A stretch of 64,000 nt of DNA from positions 3,472,001-3,536,000 of the forward strand of contig OY969903.1 of assembly GCA_963704405.1 (NCBI GenBank), in the 5' to 3' direction. Below the pieces are notes generated by a model. That model worked only from the letters and a program-made list of their open reading frames with translations, was not told the origin of the DNA and searched no databases. Below are positions 57,966 through 64,000 of the stretch, piece by piece. The first letter of the stretch is position 1, and each line of letters opens with the position of its first letter. The DNA comes from MFD01213-c1 sp963704405. Lineage in GTDB: Bacteria; Planctomycetota; Phycisphaerae; Tepidisphaerales; Tepidisphaeraceae. Both the position numbers and the translations under genes were made by a program.

Positions 57966-58971
57966 CGGGCGGTTTGCGCAAGAGCGATTGCGCCCGCTCG
58001 GTTAAGCCTTCCATGGTCAGGCCGTAATGGCGGAAGATGTCGGCCTGGCTTCCGGTGACGGTATGTTCATCCGGGAAAGCGACGATCTGAAATGGAACAG
58101 AGATACCGGCCTGCATGAGAACTGAAGCGCAGGCTTCACCGAGGCCGCCGAAGATGCTGTGTTCTTCGATGGTAATCATGGCGCGGCATTCGCGGCCGGC
58201 TTTGATGACGGTATCGGCATCGAGCGGTTTGACAGTGTGCATGGAGATCACGCGGGAGGTGACACCATCAGCCGCGAGTGCGCCGGCGGCGAGAAGCGCA
58301 TGGATCACTGTTTCACCGGTGGCGATGAATGCGACATCGGTTCCTTCGAGAAGTGTCAGCGATTTACCAAGTTCAAATTGGGATGCTGGAGAATGCAGGT
58401 GATAGAGCGGCGCTTTACCGAAGCGGATGTAAACCGGCGTATGGCGATTAGCAGCTTGGCGGACGATTTCACGAGTTTCGAAATTGTCGGCGGGGACGAC
58501 GATGTCGATATTGTTGATCGCACGCAGAGCCGCCAGGTCGTGCAGGGAATGGTGCGTTGAACCAAGCGCGCCGTAGCTGACACCGGCGGAGATGCCGATG
58601 ACCTTTACCGGATTTTCGGAATAGGCGACATCATTTTTTACCTGTTCGAGCGCGCGGGCAGTGAGGAAACAGGCGGGGGAAACGGCGTAGACAATTTTGC
58701 CCGCGGAGGCGAGGCCGGCAGAGACACCGACCAGATTTTGTTCGGCGATGCCGAGTTCGATGATCTGGTCGGGAAGCGCGGCGGCGAATGGCCCGAGCTT
58801 GCCGGAACCGCGGGAATCGCTGGTGACGGCGAGGACGTTGCGGTCGGCTTTAGCCATCGCAAGCAGGGTGTCGGCGAATTCTTCGAGGTTGGCCCGGCCC
58901 ATTTTCAGGCCGAGCTTTTCGGCCATTGCTTTGGCTTGTGAGCTATACATGGAGGGTGCGGGAGCGCTCAT
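57931..58971 (-). CDS. Transketolase, C-terminal subunit (Pyr and C domains)
   Basis: 346 residues. Pyrimidine-binding domain: DSRGSGKLGPFAAALPDQIIELGIAEQNLVGVSAGLASAGKIV, including the catalytic Glu of IAEQN. ISAGVSYGALGSTHHSLHDLAALRAINNIDIVVPAD and the C-terminal DAVFITTGE-like and EEHSIFGGLGEA segments complete it. It needs the N-terminal half to form a thiamine-diphosphate active site. Its ATG overlaps the stop of that gene by four bases (ATGA), so the two subunits are coupled. Similar split transketolases occur in special sugar pathways, for example apulose-4-phosphate transketolase. Confidence 0.92.
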   Translation of the reverse strand: MSAPAPSMYSSQAKAMAEKLGLKMGRANLEEFADTLLAMAKADRNVLAVTSDSRGSGKLGPFAAALPDQIIELGIAEQNLVGVSAGLASAGKIVYAVSPACFLTARALEQVKNDVAYSENPVKVIGISAGVSYGALGSTHHSLHDLAALRAINNIDIVVPADNFETREIVRQAANRHTPVYIRFGKAPLYHLHSPASQFELGKSLTLLEGTDVAFIATGETVIHALLAAGALAADGVTSRVISMHTVKPLDADTVIKAGRECRAMITIEEHSIFGGLGEACASVLMQAGISVPFQIVAFPDEHTVTGSQADIFRHYGLTMEGLTERAQSLLRKPPDDTARPLHSRR

Positions 58972-59819
58972 GCGACACCTCCGGTGGATTTGGAGAGGAC
59001 GGCGTATGCGGCTTCAAGTTCCTGGAGGGCGGCGGTGTATTCAGCGTCGGAAGGGACGCCGTGGTGCCATTTCGCGACATCCTGCATGAAGCTGATCCCT
59101 TTGCCTTTGATTGTATTGGCGATGACCACGCGGGGCTTGTTGAGATGTTTTGGCGGGAGCAGCGCGTTGGTTAACTGGGCGAAATTGTGGCCATCGACCG
59201 TGCGGACATCCCAGCCGAACGCCGCAAATTTTTCATCGAGCGGCTCATTGCTGCAGACATCGCGCGTGCGGCCGGTGATCTGAAGCGTATTGTGATCGAC
59301 GATCGCAATGAGGTTATCCAGATTGTAATGGGCGGCAGCCATGGCGGCTTCCCAGTTGGATCCCTCGGCAAGCTCACCGTCACCCATCAGCACATAGACG
59401 CGGTAGTCGCGGTTGTCTTTTTTCCCGGCGATGGCGGTGCCGACACCGATGGGCAGGCCGTGCCCGAGCGCGCCGGTGTTTTGCTCGATGCCGGGGATGG
59501 CGCGGGTGGGGTGACCGACGAAGGGGGAATTGTATTGGCAGAGCGTTTCAAGTTTTTCTTCGGGGAAGAAGCCGCGGTCGGCGAGGACGACGTAGAGGGC
59601 TTCGACGGAATGGCCTTTAGATTGAATGTAGCGGTCGCGGTTAGGGTCAGAAAAAGCCTCCGGGGAGACGCGAAGGACGCGGTTGTAGAGGACATTAAGG
59701 ATGTCCATGCAGGAGAGGCTGCCGCCGGTATGACCGGCGCCGGCGTGCTTGATCCACTTGAGGGTGCTTCGCCGATAGGTGACGGACTTGAGCGCGAGAT
59801 CGTGGTCGGAAAAGTTCAT
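58968..59819 (-). CDS. Transketolase, N-terminal subunit (PP domain)
   Basis: 283 residues from the ATG at 59819, preceded by GGAAAG; a longer opening runs into the previous gene. Thiamine-diphosphate-binding features: KHAGAGHTGGSLSCMDILNVLYN, GHPTRAIPGIEQNTGALGHGLPIGVGTAIAGK and YVLMGDGELAEGSNWEAAMAAAHYNLDNLIAIVDHN (GDG..N motif). ANTIKGKGISFMQD closes the domain. It pairs with the next gene to transfer two-carbon units between sugar phosphates. Confidence 0.92.
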   Translation of the reverse strand: MNFSDHDLALKSVTYRRSTLKWIKHAGAGHTGGSLSCMDILNVLYNRVLRVSPEAFSDPNRDRYIQSKGHSVEALYVVLADRGFFPEEKLETLCQYNSPFVGHPTRAIPGIEQNTGALGHGLPIGVGTAIAGKKDNRDYRVYVLMGDGELAEGSNWEAAMAAAHYNLDNLIAIVDHNTLQITGRTRDVCSNEPLDEKFAAFGWDVRTVDGHNFAQLTNALLPPKHLNKPRVVIANTIKGKGISFMQDVAKWHHGVPSDAEYTAALQELEAAYAVLSKSTGGVA

Positions 59820-59839
59820 GTGTTCTTTCCGTCGGTAGA

Positions 59840-61258
59840 TCAGCCGTGGCGGTAGATGGACCAACCGAGGTATGTGCCGCAGGCTTCGGCGAGCACGTCG
59901 GCGGTATGCGATGCGTTGACGGCGACATGGTGTTCGAAGCCGTTGATGCAGATATATCTAAGGAGCGATTGCAGTTGGGGAATAGCGGCGACGGCGCGCT
60001 GGCCGAAGGTGTTGAGTTTGTCGTCGGTGGTCACGCCTTGACCGACGTAACCGCGGATGACGCCGGCGGTGTCGTCGGTGGTGAAGCGGGCGTAGGTGAG
60101 GGGGCCGGCGTTATTGCGGCCTTCCATCGCGCCATAGGTATTTTCGACGCCGAGCGTGGAACCGAGAATGGGGGCATTGGCGATGCGGGTATCGGGGGCG
60201 AAATCCTTGGGCCAGTTGCCGCAGTGGAAGAGGACGCATTTGTTGTCGTCACCGCCGTAGTTGTTGTTCCAGTCGACGAGTGCGGAGGGGCGTTCGGAGG
60301 CGAGGGATAATGCGTACATCGAGAGGGCACCGGTGATGTCCACTTCGCACGCGCTGGGCATAAGTTTTTCGGACATCATGCTCATGCAGGTGCAGACGTT
60401 GCAGCCCCAGTTTTGCTGGAGGCTGGTCCAGCATTGGATGGCGGTGGAATCGAGGGAATTGAGTGTGATGAAATCGTCGAGGACGACGCCAAGGCGGGAC
60501 ATCTGGAGCATCTTGTCGGCGGGCACGCCGTGGGATGGGACGTAGGTGGTGATTTCGTCGAGCTTGGCTTTCACACGCGCATCAGTGGCGGTGAGCTTGC
60601 CGGCGTTTCCGAGGATTTCGGAGAGGTCGATGGTGGTGACGCTGATGCCGTAGCGCTCGAGAATTTTTTCGCTGTAGCGGACGGTGTTGAATGCGCCGGG
60701 GCGAGCGCCGACAGCGCCGAAACGTGCGCCGCGCAGGCCGCGGACGACACGGCAGATGGAAATGAATCTGGCGAGATCGGCTCTGAAGGTGGCATCGGTG
60801 GGATGAACAACATGGCGCGTCGTGAGCGTGAATGGGATGCCGGCCTGCTTGAGATTGTTGCACACGGAAATTTTTCCGCAGAAGGCATCGCGGCGGCGGG
60901 CGACACCGAGGGCGTTAAGGTCATCGGGATAACCCTGGACGAGGATGGGGACATTCAGCCTGGCGAGTTTTAGGGTGTCGGCTACGCCTTTTTCATCACC
61001 GAAGTTGGGGAGGATGACGAGGACACCGTCGATGGAATCGCGATTGGCGCGGAAGAGGTCGGCGCATTTGCGGGCGTCGGCGTGGGTTTCGACGCCGCCC
61101 AGTTTCGTCTGCTCAGGCGTGAGCATGATGGCGTGAATGCCAGCGGCGTCGAGGAGGGCCTTGATGTCTTTGCGGGCTTCACCGACGAGAACGTCGGGGA
61201 AGAAATCACGATTGCCGATGATGATCCCAAGAGTAATGGCAGAATTTCTGGCAGGCAC
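59840..61258 (-). CDS. L-fucose/L-arabinose isomerase-family sugar isomerase
   Basis: 472 residues, GTG start at 61258 with TCCTCC complement (GGAGGA) at 61265-61270. The first two thirds match FucI/AraA Rossmann-like domains (VLVILPNFGDEKGVADTLK, NVPILVQGYPDD, RGARFGAVGARPGAFNTVRYSE). Candidate metal ligands of the active site: Glu in ACEVDITGALSMY, Asp in ALVDWNNNYGGDD and His in NGFEHHVAV. Members convert aldoses to ketoses. The specificity is not readable: fucose is suggested by the GH29 gene, yet no fuculokinase/aldolase pair follows, instead an FGGY kinase and a split transketolase. First gene of the five- or six-gene minus operon. Confidence 0.88.
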   Translation of the reverse strand: MPARNSAITLGIIIGNRDFFPDVLVGEARKDIKALLDAAGIHAIMLTPEQTKLGGVETHADARKCADLFRANRDSIDGVLVILPNFGDEKGVADTLKLARLNVPILVQGYPDDLNALGVARRRDAFCGKISVCNNLKQAGIPFTLTTRHVVHPTDATFRADLARFISICRVVRGLRGARFGAVGARPGAFNTVRYSEKILERYGISVTTIDLSEILGNAGKLTATDARVKAKLDEITTYVPSHGVPADKMLQMSRLGVVLDDFITLNSLDSTAIQCWTSLQQNWGCNVCTCMSMMSEKLMPSACEVDITGALSMYALSLASERPSALVDWNNNYGGDDNKCVLFHCGNWPKDFAPDTRIANAPILGSTLGVENTYGAMEGRNNAGPLTYARFTTDDTAGVIRGYVGQGVTTDDKLNTFGQRAVAAIPQLQSLLRYICINGFEHHVAVNASHTADVLAEACGTYLGWSIYRHG

Positions 61259-61422
61259 GGCTTTTCCTCCGATTCAAACATTGAGGGATCTGTCCTGTGC
61301 GGCTCAAGCATGGCCTTCATGTGGACGGCTGCCCTGACCAAACCGCCCCGCGATAACCAGGCCGCCATGCGCGCCGCTGCAGAACGTACAGACCTTCAAA
61401 TCACTCCTCAATTCATAGTGTG

Positions 61423-61472
61423 ACCTGTATTTGCGGGAACTCTACCTGTATTAAGGGTATTATTACCTGTAA
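61423..61472. promoter_or_regulatory. Three direct repeats of ACCTGTA at 21-bp spacing, candidate AraC-type operator
   Basis: ACCTGTA occurs at 61423, 61444 and 61465, that is exactly two helical turns apart each time; the first two extend to ACCTGTAT. They lie in the divergent gap between the isomerase operon and the araC-family gene, the last one ending 12 bases before that gene's start. AraC-family dimers bind direct repeats with 21-bp spacing at the classic araI half-sites. Binding here is inferred. Confidence 0.65.
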
Positions 61473-61482
61473 ACTAAGCCCC

Positions 61483-62330
61483 ATGGCCCGCTTTGATCCT
61501 TCACGCCCGGATTTTGCGCCTATGGGCTGACGGTGGAGCGATGGACGCCGACGTTGATGCAGCGGCCGGACCGGCACAATGAAATCGAAATAAATCTGCT
61601 GGAGCGCGGATCGCTGACGTACCTGCTGGGCGGCAGGAAGGTGACGGTGGGTGGGGGACGGATGGCGGTGTTCTGGGCGGCGATTCCGCATCAGATTATC
61701 AGCGTGGAAGATGAGAGCAGTTATTACGTTGCGACGGTGCCGCTGGCGTGGTTTCTGCAGTGGGACCTTCCGCCACGGTTGGTGGAACCGATTCTGCATG
61801 GTGGATTGATTTGTGAAGCAAGAGCGAAGGAATCGGAGCGCGATGGGGAGGCGTTTGCGCGATGGCAGCGCGACCTGATTCGACCGACCCAGGCCAAGCA
61901 TCGCGTGGTGCTGCTGGAGATTCAGGCGCGGCTTCTTCGATTGGGGATGGCGCTGCCGCCAGGATCGGCCCCGTCGCGATCCAAAGCGCCCGCGATGGAA
62001 TCTCCCGCGCTCAGCAAAGCCGAGGAAATCGCCGGTTTTTTGGCAAAGCATTACCGCGAACCGGTGACGACGGAGGAAATTGGAAAGGCTGTTGGGCTGC
62101 ACCCAAACTATGCCATGAACCTGTTCAAGAAGGTATTTGCGACGACGCTGACGCAATATCTCACGCAGCATCGGCTGTCGCATGCGCAGCGGCTGTTGGC
62201 GACTTCGAACAGTAAGATTCTGAACATTGCGATGGATTCAGGGTTTGGGTCGGTCAGCCGATTTAATGATGTTTTCCGCAAGGCGTTTGGATGTTCGCCA
62301 CGTGCGTATCGGCAGGAGCATCGACTGTGA
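61483..62330 (+). CDS. AraC-family transcriptional regulator (frame broken near 61520)
   Basis: The restored product is about 282 residues. The ATG at 61483 reads MARFDPSRPDFAP, then stops out of frame two codons on; one C missing at about 61519-61520 joins it to YGLTVERWTPTLMQRPDRHNEIEINLLERGSLTYLLGG, a cupin-type sensor domain (HNEIEIN). Without the repair a GTG at 61533 would be the start and lose 17 residues. The C-terminal 100 residues hold two helix-turn-helix motifs (TTEEIGKAVGLHPNYAMNLFKKVF and ILNIAMDSGFGSVSRFNDVFRKAFGCSPRAYR), the AraC signature. It likely controls the divergent operon and the binding-protein genes downstream. Confidence 0.9.
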
Positions 62331-62508
62331 TACCGATTGAAAAAACATCGCGGCGCCATCGCACAATCTTAGAATTCAAGCATTTTCATTCGCTGGGCAG
62401 GTAGACATATCAGAAATAAAGGTCAAGTTAATGTCCGTCGCGGAGAACGGTGCATTTCAGTCGGACATTTTTTTCTTTACGATGTCCCGCAATTCAAGCG
62501 AGGAACCT

Positions 62509-63507
62509 ATGACGCATCTGATGCGATTACTCACCCGTGCAGCGCTGGTGCTGCTGGTTGCCCTGTCGCTGGCTGGTTGCAGCAAATCATCCAATGACAC
62601 TGCGGCAACGACGGCCCCCGCAGGCGATCAGGGGAAAGCGAAAGTCGCGGTCATCATCTCGACATTAAACAATCCCTGGTTTGTCGTATTGGCCAATACG
62701 GCGCGCGATCGGGCGATTGAGCTGGGTTATGACGCGACGATTTTTGATTCGCAGAATGATCCGGCCAAGGAAGCGGCTCACTTCGAAAATACACTGGCAT
62801 CAGGATACAAGGCGATCCTGTTCAACCCGACAGACGCCGACGGTTCCGTTGCAAATGTGCGCAAGGCGAAGGCGGCGGGTGTGCCGGTGTTCTGCATCGA
62901 TCGCGAAATCAACGCGACCGACGCGGCGACGTCGCAGATCCTGTCGGACAACTATTCCGGCTGCGTCGCGCTGGGGCAGTATTTCGTGAAGCAGGTTGGC
63001 GAGCAGGGCAAATATGCGGAATTGCTCGGCCTCGTCGGCGATAACAACACGTGGAATCGTTCGAAGGGGTTTCACAGCGTTACCGATCGATATCCCGACC
63101 TGAAGATGGTTGCCCAGCAGAGCGCAGATTTCGATCGCGCCAAGGCGCTTGAGGTAATGGAATCGATCCTGCAGGCGCATGGCGACATCAACGCGGTCTT
63201 CTGCGGGAATGATGCGATGGCGATGGGCGCTTATCAGGCGCTGGTGGCAGCCGGCAAGGCGGACAGCGTGAAGGTGTTTGGGTTTGATGGGGCGGATGAT
63301 GTGGTGGAGTTGATTGCCGAGGGGAAAATCGTGGCGACGGGGATGCAGTTTCCGAAGGTGATGGCGCAGACCGCCGCCGAGGACGCGGATAAATACATTA
63401 AGGGCGAGCGGAATTTCGCGCAGAAGGCGCCGGTTGCCGTGGAATTGGTGACGCAGAACAACGTTTCCAAGTTTGGCGATTACGGCCGCAAAGCAGATAC
63501 GAAGTAG
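62509..63507 (+). CDS. Sugar ABC transporter substrate-binding lipoprotein (RbsB type)
   Basis: 332 residues from the ATG at 62509, with GAGGA just upstream; an in-frame ATG at 62431 would add a non-signal extension. A lipoprotein signal ends in LSLAGCSKSS (Cys about 24). The type I periplasmic-binding fold follows: VAVIISTLNNPWFVVLANTARDRAIELGYDATIFDSQND, ILFNPTDADGSVANVRKAKAAGVPVFCIDREIN, NAVFCGNDAMAMGAYQAL and VFGFDGADDVVELIAEGKIVATGMQFP. Residues such as Asn-Asn-Pro-Trp-Phe and Asp-Arg near the sugar site resemble ribose/galactose-type binders. It feeds a membrane transporter whose other genes would lie past the window. Confidence 0.92.
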   Translation: MTHLMRLLTRAALVLLVALSLAGCSKSSNDTAATTAPAGDQGKAKVAVIISTLNNPWFVVLANTARDRAIELGYDATIFDSQNDPAKEAAHFENTLASGYKAILFNPTDADGSVANVRKAKAAGVPVFCIDREINATDAATSQILSDNYSGCVALGQYFVKQVGEQGKYAELLGLVGDNNTWNRSKGFHSVTDRYPDLKMVAQQSADFDRAKALEVMESILQAHGDINAVFCGNDAMAMGAYQALVAAGKADSVKVFGFDGADDVVELIAEGKIVATGMQFPKVMAQTAAEDADKYIKGERNFAQKAPVAVELVTQNNVSKFGDYGRKADTK

Positions 63508-63514
63508 CCTCAGG

Positions 63515-64000
63515 ATGTTTTGGATGAATCGTCCCCGCTGGACATCCTGGCTGATCCGGGTTGGCGCATTATTCGTCGCCGCGGTCCTGTTCTGGTGGGC
63601 GCCGCTGTTTCATATTGTTTCGCTGAAGGCGGCGAACAAGCGGTCGGCAGATGCCGCGTTTAATGCGCCGGCGTTTGTTGAGAAGTTCTGGAACGATCAA
63701 CTGCTGAAGGCGGCGGAACGTGCGCCAGATGCCGCGGTGATTTTAGAGGCGATTCGAAAGGATCCGAAGACGGCAAAAGAAAAATATGGCCGCACGGCAA
63801 GCCTGGGGGGAAGCACCTATTACTACTTTATTTCCGGCGAGGGGCGCGTCATCGCTGCCAATGAGCGAAGCATATCGCTGGCGGTTATTCCCGGCAGCAC
63901 AGCGGCGGATGTTGTGCTGGAGACGGGGAATATTTTTGGCAATGCCATACGCGACGGGACTGGTTTGATCGATGTAAGCGCCTTTGGCAACTCACAAGAT
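63515..64000 (+). CDS. DUF2291-family protein, 3' end outside window
   Basis: 162 residues seen; the ATG at 63515 is 7 bases after the binding-protein stop. A single N-terminal membrane anchor (WLIRVGALFVAAVLFWWAPLF) is followed by FNAPAFVEKFWNDQLLKAAERAPDAAVILEAIRKDPKTAKEKYG and GNAIRDGTGLIDVSAFGNSQD, the most conserved DUF2291 block. In other bacteria this family sits in operons of ribose-type ABC transporters; its biochemical role is unknown. Confidence 0.82.
   Translation, partial: MFWMNRPRWTSWLIRVGALFVAAVLFWWAPLFHIVSLKAANKRSADAAFNAPAFVEKFWNDQLLKAAERAPDAAVILEAIRKDPKTAKEKYGRTASLGGSTYYYFISGEGRVIAANERSISLAVIPGSTAADVVLETGNIFGNAIRDGTGLIDVSAFGNSQD

Overview
The window reads as a chromosomal segment of a planctomycete, most likely of the class Phycisphaerae. 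This is inferred from family content: a giant surface protein combining Ig-like, PKD, cohesin-like and dockerin-like modules; a secreted protein with an N-terminal LEPR-XLL-type motif; a rhomboid protease with a TPR tail; a lone FliN-like protein; an LptD/OstA-like outer-membrane protein; and many short accessory genes among housekeeping genes. No rRNA, tRNA, CRISPR array, transposase or integrase was recognised.

Layout. 1-5739: 3' part of the giant surface protein. 6059-8833: a PfkB sugar kinase (2-keto-3-deoxygluconate kinase type) and a Mg-chelatase-like AAA+ ATPase. 8924-13063 (minus): rhomboid-TPR protein, RsbW-like kinase, STAS anti-anti-sigma protein and a BatA-like membrane protein. 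13131-21185 (minus): complex I membrane-arm genes nuoH-J-K-L-M-N, without nuoI or nuoA-G. 21526-36577: an alpha-glucan and trehalose island, with glgX/treX-treZ-treY on the minus strand and malQ, a PQQ-propeller/ricin-lectin surface protein, a GH15 enzyme and a GH13 alpha-glucosidase on the plus strand. 36697-53162: mixed housekeeping and envelope genes (cyclophilin, leucyl aminopeptidase, CCA-adding enzyme, SppA, FliN-like, LptD-like, Rieske, lipoprotein, Gfo/Idh/MocA oxidoreductase, SH3-domain protein, small proteins). 53195-64000: a carbohydrate-utilisation locus with GH29 alpha-L-fucosidase, GH43, FGGY kinase, split transketolase (two genes), FucI/AraA-type isomerase, a divergent AraC regulator, a sugar-binding lipoprotein and a DUF2291 protein cut by the window end.

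How the genes fit together. In the last locus an isomerase, a ketose kinase and a two-subunit transketolase, with a periplasmic sugar-binding protein, have the same enzyme types as the transketolase route for D-apiose; the actual substrate is unproven. Three ACCTGTA repeats exactly 21 bp apart lie just before the AraC gene and are a good candidate operator. In the glucan island TreX/Y/Z would turn stored alpha-glucan into trehalose, while MalQ, GH15 and GH13 would remodel or degrade glucans and oligosaccharides.

Cautions. At least eight single-base reading-frame breaks (rhomboid, BatA-like twice, treZ, pepA, lptD-like, Rieske, araC) separate two well-conserved halves of the same protein, and several fall in C or G runs. 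This looks more like residual sequencing error in a draft or long-read assembly than mass pseudogenisation. Those genes are annotated across their restored span and the breaks are marked. The other striking non-coding element is a perfect 58-bp palindrome at 48571-48628 whose arm recurs at 32959-32977.
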